Below, piece by piece: positions 20,788 through 27,613 of a stretch of DNA of 30,501 nucleotides (its first letter is position 1; every line of letters begins with the position of its first letter). The translations under genes and the position numbers were made by a program. The stretch spans positions 1 through 30,501 of the IMG/VR virus record IMGVR_UViG_3300021957_006103. One strand, 5' to 3'. Below the pieces are notes generated by a model, which was not told where the DNA came from, did no database searches, and saw only the letters and a list, made by a program, of their open reading frames with translations. This DNA comes from a virus.

Positions 20788-21613
20788 TAAAAATAGTATT
20801 ATAAGTTTAATTTCTTATGATGCAGATTATTTACCTAAAAGTATTGAAAAATACTATGAATATGTTGATGAAATTATTTTAGGGCTAGACAAAGATAGAA
20901 TTTCTTGGAGTAATAACTCTTTTTCTTTTAATGAAAATAAACTTTGGAAAGAACTTGACGCATTAGATGGAGATTCTAAAATTTCTATTATCGAAGAAGA
21001 CTTTCATAAAAGCGAAGTAGCTATTGAAAATGATAATTATGAAAGAAATTTTTTAAAAGAACAATGCTCTAATAATATAATTATTAGTATTGATGCTGAC
21101 GAACAATTACTACAAGCTAAAGACTTTTTTTACAATTTTCTTCCTTTAACCTATTCTTACATAGAAAAATATGATATTTGTATGAATTGGGCTACTCCTT
21201 ACAAACAAATTGAAGATATGACTCTTGTTATTGCTGAAGATGATGATTCTCCTTTGCTTGCAGAAAATCAAAGTTTTATTACAAATAAAAACGCAACTTT
21301 TACTTATGCTCGCTGGACTAATAAAAGTGCGGGCGGACTAAATAGACTTTTAAGTCCTGCTATTATGCTTCATTATTCTTTATGTAGAGAAAAGGAAGCA
21401 TTACATACTAAAATTAATAACATCGGGCATTCTGATATTGTAAATGAAGATCCATTTTACGAAATTTGGTCACAGGTAACTATGGATAATTATCACGAAC
21501 TAAGAAATTTTAAAACATCAGGGCTTGGAGGAGTTCAGTGGCCTAAACTACGCGCAGTACCAACCGCAGAACTTGAAGCTTATTACTCTAGCTATTTTGA
21601 TAAGGTATACTAA
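20774..21613 (+). CDS. GT2-like glycosyltransferase
   Basis: I start at the ATG at 20774 (279 residues), since the longer frame from 20711 runs antisense in reading sense through the methyltransferase gene and has no motif. NIIISIDADEQLL has the DAD motif (107-109). SLISYDADYLPKSIEKY at the N-terminus is the usual first strand with its acidic residue. The middle contains WATPYKQIED and YARWTNKSAGGLNRLL. The architecture fits small GT-A enzymes related to family 2 that hold 'D-A-D-E'. It couples to the next gene by a one-base overlap (TAATG). Confidence 0.65.
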   Translation: MTNRSKNSIISLISYDADYLPKSIEKYYEYVDEIILGLDKDRISWSNNSFSFNENKLWKELDALDGDSKISIIEEDFHKSEVAIENDNYERNFLKEQCSNNIIISIDADEQLLQAKDFFYNFLPLTYSYIEKYDICMNWATPYKQIEDMTLVIAEDDDSPLLAENQSFITNKNATFTYARWTNKSAGGLNRLLSPAIMLHYSLCREKEALHTKINNIGHSDIVNEDPFYEIWSQVTMDNYHELRNFKTSGLGGVQWPKLRAVPTAELEAYYSSYFDKVY

Positions 21614-22764
21614 TGAAAGTAGAATTAGTTGGAAAGTTTTTTGATAATCACTCTTTGAGTATTATTAATAGAAACTTAGTAAAATATTTAAAAGATAAGT
21701 GTGATTTATTAGTTACACCTTTAGATTCTGTAACTACCGAATTTGGAGTAGATATAGATACAGTAAAAACGCTAAAAGACCTATCAAATAAAAATGCGAT
21801 TCCTGATATTCAAATTAGGCATACATACCCTCCAATTTGGAATTGGCCTACTAACTCAGATACAAAAGTGGTATTTATTCAACCTTGGGAATACACAAAA
21901 GTTCCTTTTGAGTGGCAATACAAGTTTGAAACTTTTGCAGATGCTTTATGCGTTCCAAGTAACTTTGAGAGAGATATATTTTTAAAAGGAGGTATTAATC
22001 CTGATAAAATATTTACTGTACCTAATGGATACGATGATAATGTATACAACAAAAAACCTGTAAAACCTTATAAAAATATTGATTCTAGTAAGTTTAACTT
22101 TGTATTTATCGGTAATGGACAATGGCGAAAAGGTGTTGATATTTTACTAAATCAGTGGAAAGATGCTTTTACTGCTTCTGATAATTGCAGACTAATCATT
22201 AAAGATAACTCTGCTATTTATGGACATAATAACTTATTAAATGAAGTTATTAAGATGCAGTATAAAACAGGCTGTGCTCCTATTGTGTATATTGATGAGC
22301 AACTAACTGATGAAGAAATGGCTGCTATTTATAAAAATTCAAAAGTACTGGTGCATCCTTATAGAGCAGAAGGGTTTGGTATGCATATCCAAGAAGCCTA
22401 TGCTTGTGGTTGTCTTCCAATTCTTCCAGATTTTGGCCCTCATCAAGATTTTATCCCAGAAGATCATTACCTAAAGATTCCAACTGAACAAAAGATGTTT
22501 AATATTTGTGATCCGTCTATATTTGCTACAAAGCCAGGAGATGCTACTACCTTAATGAGCACTCATTCTTTCTATAGAGAACCTATTGGACAAACACTCC
22601 AAAATGCATTAAAATATATTTATTTCCATCATAATAAAAAAGAATGGTATAATAAAATTAATGCAGCTGTTCCAGAAAATAATTGGAATCATGTAGTAAA
22701 TAAATATTGGGAGGTACTTGAAAATGTCGCAAACAGACAAGGAACTCAGCGAGCTAGACAATAA
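21613..22764 (+). CDS. GT4-type glycosyltransferase (GT-B fold)
   Basis: The 383-residue protein is a two-domain GT-B enzyme: N-terminal KVELVGKFFDNHSLS, linker IFTVPNGYDDNVYN (133-146), then the C-terminal donor domain with FVFIGNGQWRKGVDILLNQW (164-182) and EGFGMHIQEAYACGCLP, where E253 and E261 make the EX7E motif. It uses a nucleotide-sugar donor, retaining mechanism. It shares one base with the upstream GT gene, and its 3' end overlaps the Fe-S carrier gene by 41 bases, which contains that gene's ribosome site. Confidence 0.85.
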   Translation: MKVELVGKFFDNHSLSIINRNLVKYLKDKCDLLVTPLDSVTTEFGVDIDTVKTLKDLSNKNAIPDIQIRHTYPPIWNWPTNSDTKVVFIQPWEYTKVPFEWQYKFETFADALCVPSNFERDIFLKGGINPDKIFTVPNGYDDNVYNKKPVKPYKNIDSSKFNFVFIGNGQWRKGVDILLNQWKDAFTASDNCRLIIKDNSAIYGHNNLLNEVIKMQYKTGCAPIVYIDEQLTDEEMAAIYKNSKVLVHPYRAEGFGMHIQEAYACGCLPILPDFGPHQDFIPEDHYLKIPTEQKMFNICDPSIFATKPGDATTLMSTHSFYREPIGQTLQNALKYIYFHHNKKEWYNKINAAVPENNWNHVVNKYWEVLENVANRQGTQRARQ

Positions 22765-23152
22765 AATTTTAAGAGATTTTCATTTTAACGCTCCACAAAT
22801 TAACAATGAAGTACAAGGAACGCTACCTACAATTACAAATAAAGCAAAAATATTTATTGAATCTAATTTAACTCCTGGTTCTTTTTTTCGATTTGGAATT
22901 GCTGGTGGAGGATGCTCTGGGTTTAATTATCTACTAGATGAAGATACAGAACAATCAGAAGATGATATTGTTTTTTGTGATTTACCTAAAGCTGTTGTAG
23001 ATAGAGAAAGTTTAAAATATTTATACGGTTCTATAATTGAATTAGAAGAACAAGGATTCGGAAAAAATTTAGTTATAGAAAATCCCGGAGCAAAAAGCTC
23101 TTGCGGTTGTGGAAGTAGTTTTAATTTTGATTTTGACTTGTTAAATGACTAA
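22724..23152 (+). CDS. A-type Fe-S cluster carrier (IscA/ErpA/HesB family)
   Basis: The three conserved cysteines are present: C64 in AGGGCSGF, then C127 and C129 in SSCGCGSSF, an exact match to the HesB signature. The ATG at 22724 has GGAGGT eight bases upstream; the longer frame starts at a TTG six bases earlier and is less likely. The 142-residue protein has an N-terminal extension of about 35 residues relative to bacterial IscA. Such proteins receive and hand on Fe-S clusters. No Fe-S enzyme gene is evident nearby, so the client may be a host enzyme or may be encoded outside the window; it sits among iron-dependent oxygenases. Confidence 0.9.
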   Translation: MSQTDKELSELDNKILRDFHFNAPQINNEVQGTLPTITNKAKIFIESNLTPGSFFRFGIAGGGCSGFNYLLDEDTEQSEDDIVFCDLPKAVVDRESLKYLYGSIIELEEQGFGKNLVIENPGAKSSCGCGSSFNFDFDLLND

Positions 23153-23783
23153 TTATAATTGGATTATAAATGAAAGTAAACTTCCTTGGTTAAAACTAGA
23201 CATTGAGTTTCCGTATGAAAAAATGTTGGAAGAAGCTAAAGCACTTAAACCTAATTTTGTTAAACACCGTGCAGAAGATCAAATATCTGGATACGGACAC
23301 AAAGGCTGGTCTAGTTTATGTATTCATGGTATCTCCCCTAGTCATACTAATCATTTTGAGTCTTATGGATACAAATCCAATGATGAAACTCCCTACAGAT
23401 GGACTGATATATCATCTAAATGTTGCGAGACTACTAAATGGTTAACAGAAGTATATCCTTGTGATACGTATTATCGTGTACGTTTTATGTTATTAGAGCC
23501 TGGCGGTTTTATAGCTCCGCACAACGACATGAATAAGCATAGATTATCTCCTGTAAACATAGCTTTAAATCACCCAAAAGGGTGTATAATGAAAATGGCA
23601 CACTACGGAACAGTTCCGTTTAATGAAGGTGAAGCATATCTTCTTGACGTAGGTAATATTCATGCGTATTATAATAAAAGTAATGAAGATAGATATCATA
23701 TAATAATACATGGAAATTATAAATCTAACAAACAATGGAAAAAATTAGTTGAAAACAGCTACAAGAAAAATGGGATTAAATAA
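23145..23783 (+). CDS. Fe(II)/2-oxoglutarate oxygenase, Asp/Asn beta-hydroxylase family
   Basis: The 212-residue protein shows RVRFMLLEPGGFIAPHNDMN with H126 and D128, and VGNIHAYYNKSNEDRYHIIIHG with H173 and R183, the facial triad and 2-oxoglutarate arginine. The 'L-x-P-G-G-x-I-x-P-H-x-D' and 'H-x-x-x-N' patterns are those of the Asp_Arg_Hydrox family. It overlaps the Fe-S carrier by eight bases and the next gene slightly. Its substrate may be a protein or the glycan; unknown. Confidence 0.8.
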   Translation: MTNYNWIINESKLPWLKLDIEFPYEKMLEEAKALKPNFVKHRAEDQISGYGHKGWSSLCIHGISPSHTNHFESYGYKSNDETPYRWTDISSKCCETTKWLTEVYPCDTYYRVRFMLLEPGGFIAPHNDMNKHRLSPVNIALNHPKGCIMKMAHYGTVPFNEGEAYLLDVGNIHAYYNKSNEDRYHIIIHGNYKSNKQWKKLVENSYKKNGIK

Positions 23784-25143
23784 AAACTATATTGTTGGAT
23801 TATACGATGATAGTGATAGTATACCAAATCCTAACGCAGCACAAAGATCAAAAGAATTAACAGAATTTTTTACCAGATTTAAGTATTTTGGTCCTATAGT
23901 TTACGGGAAAACTGTTAATGAAGTACTAGATAAAGCATTAACTTACGAAGTTGATTATTGTATTGTTCAATGTGTTGGTCATATTATAAAAGAGTATGAG
24001 TTTTTTAGGCTTCTAGAGTCTTGGATGAATAAATATAATTTTTTTATTACAGGACATATAATGGATAAACAAAGTAAAAACTCGGCTCATCCAAAAGGAA
24101 ATGGGTATTATGGGTTACATAAGCAATGTTTGTTAGTTAATCTAAATTATTATAAAAAATTTGATCGCCCTGTTTATGGGAAAAAAGAAGATTCTGAAGA
24201 AACAATTGTTACAAAAGCTATTAGGCATGTAAGAGATATACATGATGACTATACTCCACTAGCTCTAAAACCAACAGAAGAAACTGTTGTATGTACACCT
24301 TTAGTAGATGGCTGGAATTTTATTAATAAAAGTTTAGAAAATGGTTTGCTTGTTTACAACTTTTTACCAAAAATTAGAGAAACAAAACAATATGTATATC
24401 CTAATAAAAGTGCGGAAGAACTAAATAAACAGCTTTCTTGGATTAGAGAAATAGTAGATTATGCCCCTACTTGTGTGTTTTTCTGGAATACAGAGGGGTA
24501 TTCGGATGTAAAATACGTAAAACTACAAAAACCAATAGATAAGCTATACTCCGTAGCTGCTGCTTTTAAACCTAATTTTTTACTTAATGTTTTTGGATTT
24601 CATGAAAATACTGAAGTTATCTATTATGATTATAGTAAACAAGCTCTTGCCTTTAAAAAATTATTACTTCAACACTGGGATGGAGAAAACTACCCAGAGT
24701 TTCTAAATTGGGCTAAAAATAAGTGGGCTATTAATGAAACAGCAGGTCAATCAACTGAAAATGAAACTTATCAAGATTTATGGCAAAACGAAATAAAATG
24801 GTGGAAGTCAGAACAAAATATTAAAGAACACTGGCAAGCATATAAAAAATTAAAACATACATTTATACATACCGACATTTGTAAAACACCTGAAAAAATA
24901 ACTTCTCAAATTACGGGAAAAGATACAGAATTAATATGGTGGAGTAATGTATTTCATACAGTAAATGCTCATTATGTTAGGGGTTTACAAGGGGTAAAAA
25001 ATTGCTATAATGAATGGTTAACACAAGTAAATAATAAAAACCCAAATATTTATATTATGGGAAAAGATTATTTAAATCGTCCTGTTGAGGGAGGGACTTT
25101 AAAGGAGTATATAGATGAACAAAGACCTTTTGAAAACATTTAA
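23770..25143 (+). CDS. Large hypothetical protein in the glycan block, possibly nucleotide-sugar-related
   Basis: From the ATG at 23770 it has 457 residues; a TTG at 23749 is the alternative. The first 120 residues read like an alpha/beta domain: NYIVGLYDDSDSIPNPNAAQ, VDYCIVQCVGHIIKEYEFF, YNFFITGHIMD, YYGLHKQCLLVNL. The position of FITGHIMD and the YYGL...VNL strand recall GT-A proteins, in which a strand ends at the metal site. The second half (SWIREIVDYAPTCVFFWNTEG, KFNFLLNVFGFHENT-like, WWSNVFHTVNAHY) has many Trp and no motif I know. It overlaps the 2OG gene upstream and the 68-residue gene downstream. No function is claimed. Confidence 0.55.
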   Translation: MGLNKNYIVGLYDDSDSIPNPNAAQRSKELTEFFTRFKYFGPIVYGKTVNEVLDKALTYEVDYCIVQCVGHIIKEYEFFRLLESWMNKYNFFITGHIMDKQSKNSAHPKGNGYYGLHKQCLLVNLNYYKKFDRPVYGKKEDSEETIVTKAIRHVRDIHDDYTPLALKPTEETVVCTPLVDGWNFINKSLENGLLVYNFLPKIRETKQYVYPNKSAEELNKQLSWIREIVDYAPTCVFFWNTEGYSDVKYVKLQKPIDKLYSVAAAFKPNFLLNVFGFHENTEVIYYDYSKQALAFKKLLLQHWDGENYPEFLNWAKNKWAINETAGQSTENETYQDLWQNEIKWWKSEQNIKEHWQAYKKLKHTFIHTDICKTPEKITSQITGKDTELIWWSNVFHTVNAHYVRGLQGVKNCYNEWLTQVNNKNPNIYIMGKDYLNRPVEGGTLKEYIDEQRPFENI

Positions 25144-25321
25144 GTCAGAAGAGGATTTAAGACACTATTTAAAAGTAAATGGAATGAGTGGAAAAGCCTT
25201 AGATAAGTGGGTTAATGAGTGGAAAAACCCCTCTCCTAAAGATTTTAGTACAAAAACTGTTAAAACAACTATGATCAGTACAAGTGAAGATGAAACTGTG
25301 GAAAGCAAAAACGAGAATTAA
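25115..25321 (+). CDS. Small charged hypothetical protein
   Basis: A 68-residue protein with a helical N-terminus (LLKTFKSEEDLRHYLKVNGM, SGKALDKWVNEW) and a Thr/Ser/Glu-rich, probably disordered tail. GGAG lies seven bases before the ATG. It overlaps the previous gene by 29 bases and the next by 32. No family recognised. Confidence 0.5.
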   Translation: MNKDLLKTFKSEEDLRHYLKVNGMSGKALDKWVNEWKNPSPKDFSTKTVKTTMISTSEDETVESKNEN

Positions 25322-25874
25322 AGGAGATTTTTCTTTTGTTAATTCTTTAATATATCGCGATCATACAGATTATGATTTAAAAGGTGTTGTCGATGCTATT
25401 TCTGTAAAAAGTGCTACAGGAAGTGTCTATGATTTTTATAGGGATAGTCTTTTAGAAAACCCAATAAATTTTAAATATACAAAATTGTATCATCAATTTA
25501 AGGTTAAAAAACTTATAGATTCTTTTGAATTAGAAAAAACTAGAATCAGAATACATCGACAACTTCCTACTTATCAAACAAAATTACATGTAGACGAGCA
25601 AAATACTAAAGTTAAAACTAAAGAAGACGTTAGGCTTAGAATCTTTACTGCTTTAACTTCTTCTAAAGATTTCATATATGAATTTAAATCTGGAAAAGAT
25701 TATTGCATACATAGTTTAAAACAGGGAGAGAGTCTTGTTTTTGACCCAGATGAAGTAGAGCACGGAACAAAAAATCTATCAGAAACAGAAATTAGATATT
25801 CTTTAGTACAGATAGTAAAACCAAATGATTGGTTAAAATCATTTATAAATAATAAACAAGAAATTATATTGTGA
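25290..25874 (+). CDS. Fe(II)/2-oxoglutarate oxygenase-like protein
   Basis: With the ATG at 25290 (194 residues; a GTG six bases upstream is the alternative) the iron triad would be H100 and D102 in TKLHVDEQN and H158 in EVEHGTKNLS, with R169 in EIRYSLVQIV as 2-oxoglutarate anchor. The strand-rich core and the 'G-E-S-L-V-F-D-P' turn before the distal His fit Asp/Asn hydroxylase-like proteins and resemble the product of 4488-4982. It overlaps the small gene upstream and is followed one base later by the PC4-like gene. Confidence 0.65.
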   Translation: MKLWKAKTRIKGDFSFVNSLIYRDHTDYDLKGVVDAISVKSATGSVYDFYRDSLLENPINFKYTKLYHQFKVKKLIDSFELEKTRIRIHRQLPTYQTKLHVDEQNTKVKTKEDVRLRIFTALTSSKDFIYEFKSGKDYCIHSLKQGESLVFDPDEVEHGTKNLSETEIRYSLVQIVKPNDWLKSFINNKQEIIL

Positions 25875-25875
25875 T

Positions 25876-26154
25876 ATGAATATAGATTTTGGAACAGCTT
25901 TTCATAAACCAAATGGAAATGCAACAAAAGTAACTTTAAATGAATTTAGAGATATTTTATATCTACATATAAGAGAATATTCTATGGATGGAGATACTGG
26001 ACACTGGTTTCCTACTAAAACAGGATATGCTTTTCCAGCTGACGAAATATCATCACTAATCTCTTTACTTGAAAAAGCAGAAGAGATTATTAATAATCGT
26101 TATAAACACTCCTATCAGTTAGAATTTAACTTTGGAGAAGAGTATGAGTATTAA
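25876..26154 (+). CDS. PC4/Sub1-like single-strand DNA-binding protein
   Basis: The 92-residue protein holds the PC4 (p15 coactivator) domain: KVTLNEFRDILYLHIREYSM followed by HWFPTKTGYAFPADEISSL and a C-terminal helix (ISLLEKAEEIINNRY). 'I-x-I-R-E-Y...G...P-x-K-x-G-x-x-x-x-x-x-E' is the family pattern. Such proteins bind single-stranded or melted DNA as dimers and act in replication, recombination or transcription; phage versions occur. The C-terminus is acidic. It begins one base after the 2OG gene and overlaps the HTH gene by 11 bases. Confidence 0.75.
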   Translation: MNIDFGTAFHKPNGNATKVTLNEFRDILYLHIREYSMDGDTGHWFPTKTGYAFPADEISSLISLLEKAEEIINNRYKHSYQLEFNFGEEYEY

Positions 26155-26458
26155 AGCCTGGAGCAATGAACAGGAAGATGAATTAATTTTATTATATACT
26201 ATTGAGGGTAAAAAAGATGTACATAATCTTGCCAACCACTTTGGAAAAGGGTATCGTAGTGTTATAAGTAAATTAGTTCAATTAAAAATTTACGAAAAAC
26301 CAGAATTAGAAGAAGAGAATAAAGGTCAAACAGTAAAAGTTATGTTAAGAGATCTTGAAGAACTTTTAGAAATTCAAATTCAAGGTACAAACCTTAATAA
26401 AAAAGAAAATTTAAACGCATTACTTAACGCAGTAAAGGTAAAAATTAATAATGCCTAA
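26144..26458 (+). CDS. Small HTH (SANT/Myb-like) protein with C-terminal helix
   Basis: From the ATG at 26144 (104 residues; GGAGAAG just upstream) the first half reads KAWSNEQEDELILLY, then LANHFGKGYRSVISKLVQL, the W-x-x-E-x-x-x-x-L...LA-x-x-x-x-x-x-x-S-(V/I)-x-x-(K)-L pattern of SANT/GcrA-like HTH units. The second half is a helical region (VMLRDLEELLEI..., LNALLNAVKVKI) likely for oligomerisation. It looks related in design to the repeat units of the protein at 29496-30185 and could bind the same kind of DNA site. Possible transcription regulator. Confidence 0.6.
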   Translation: MSIKAWSNEQEDELILLYTIEGKKDVHNLANHFGKGYRSVISKLVQLKIYEKPELEEENKGQTVKVMLRDLEELLEIQIQGTNLNKKENLNALLNAVKVKINNA

Positions 26459-26930
26459 GCATAATTATATGTATGGAAAAGAAGCGTTTGATTATGATAG
26501 AGAAAAAGAAGATTGGGATTCTTTTCTAGTAAGAAAAGAATCTGAAAGAAAAAGTATGAAAACCACTAATGAAGTTTATCCTGTCAGGGAAGACGTACCG
26601 GCTGATCTTTGGGGTAAACCCATAGCAAAATCAAAAGTGCAAGGTCCTATTGGAGCAGCCGCATTAAGCGAAAAATCTATCACACAGAGAGAACACTCAA
26701 GCACGGCAGATGCTGTAAATCACCCCCCACACTATAATAAAGGTATTGAAACTACAAAATACATAAAATCTTGGGATATGAATTGGAATCAAGCTAATGT
26801 AATTAAGTATGTTTCTCGTTACAATTTAAAAAATAAGCATGATGTAAATCTTCAAATACAAGATTTACAAAAAGCTCGTTGGTATTTAGAAGATTTAATT
26901 AAAGAGTTGGAAAAGCAAAATCCTTATTAG
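26451..26930 (+). CDS. DUF3310 protein (T7 gp1.7-related)
   Basis: The C-terminal domain (about residues 86-155) has DAVNHPPHYNKG (HPPHY at 91-95), WNQANVIKYVSRYNLKN and DLQKARWYLEDLI, the DUF3310 signature. Relatives include T7 gp1.7, described as a nucleotide kinase. The N-terminal 80 residues are polar and variable and include an RE-D-V-P-x-D-L-W-G segment. It overlaps the HTH gene by eight bases. The family is widespread in phages and fits DNA metabolism. Confidence 0.85.
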   Translation: MPKHNYMYGKEAFDYDREKEDWDSFLVRKESERKSMKTTNEVYPVREDVPADLWGKPIAKSKVQGPIGAAALSEKSITQREHSSTADAVNHPPHYNKGIETTKYIKSWDMNWNQANVIKYVSRYNLKNKHDVNLQIQDLQKARWYLEDLIKELEKQNPY

Positions 26931-26975
26931 AGTGTTTATGTGCTCAAGATATAAGAGCTACAAAAGAGAAAATCA

Positions 26976-27566
26976 TTGAAAAACAAACTTCTTATTAACT
27001 TTTGTGGAGATTCTTTTTGTAAAGATATTCAGGAACCTTCTTGGTGTAATTTAGTTGCCTCATCTTTAAATGCAAAAATAATAGGTACTGGTGAAGGAGG
27101 CACTGCTCACGAACACGCAATAAAAACTTTTAATGAAAAAGCAGATATAACTATATTTTGCTGGACTGAGTATAATAGAATATACCATAAAAAATATAGT
27201 TTTAACTTTGAAAGCGTCCAACATCATTTATTAGAAAATAAAGCAAAGTCTAACAGAGCGTTTTTAGCAGCTAATGCGTATTATCAATATTTACACGGTC
27301 AAAAACTTGCTATAGAAAGACAGATTAGAGATTTATTCTGGTTTGATCACTGCGTTTTAGAAAAAGTTAATAAAACATTTTTACATCTTTTTTGTTATGA
27401 AAATACCTATATTTTTAAAAACGGTATAAATACCCCTTTAATTCTTAAAAGAGACTTTGAAAGCACTGACAAAACAATTGATTCTCCTATTCATAATCAC
27501 TTAAACATTAATGAAAATAAAAAACTAGCTGAACAGGTTTTACATTTTTTAAAAAATTCTTGCTAA
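26976..27566 (+). CDS. SGNH-hydrolase-like protein (third copy)
   Basis: The 196-residue protein starts at a TTG (26976) and reads LLINFCGDSFCKDIQ (GDSF block I), IIGTGEGGTAHEHA (Gly block II position), ITIFCWTEYNR (block III) and ends DSPIHNHLNINENKKLAEQV (Asp and His). It resembles the other two SGNH proteins in plan but not closely in sequence. An upstream ATG in the 45-base gap is not in frame. Its last codons overlap the promoter at 27560-27588. The N/D...H block suggests activity, on unknown acyl groups. Confidence 0.6.
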   Translation: MKNKLLINFCGDSFCKDIQEPSWCNLVASSLNAKIIGTGEGGTAHEHAIKTFNEKADITIFCWTEYNRIYHKKYSFNFESVQHHLLENKAKSNRAFLAANAYYQYLHGQKLAIERQIRDLFWFDHCVLEKVNKTFLHLFCYENTYIFKNGINTPLILKRDFESTDKTIDSPIHNHLNINENKKLAEQVLHFLKNSC

Positions 27567-27588
27567 TGCCCTTCAAATCTGCTATTAT
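27560..27588 (+). promoter_or_regulatory. Sigma70-like phage promoter, TTGCTA-17-TATTAT
   Basis: TTGCTA (27560-27565), 17 bases ending TCTGC, then TATTAT (27583-27588). It sits at the end of the SGNH gene and 25 bases before the ligase ATG, giving a leader of about 19 bases with AGAGGG in it. It is the same module as 9744-9772. Confidence 0.75.
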
Positions 27589-27613
27589 TAAACTTCATTA
27601 AAGAGGGTTGATG

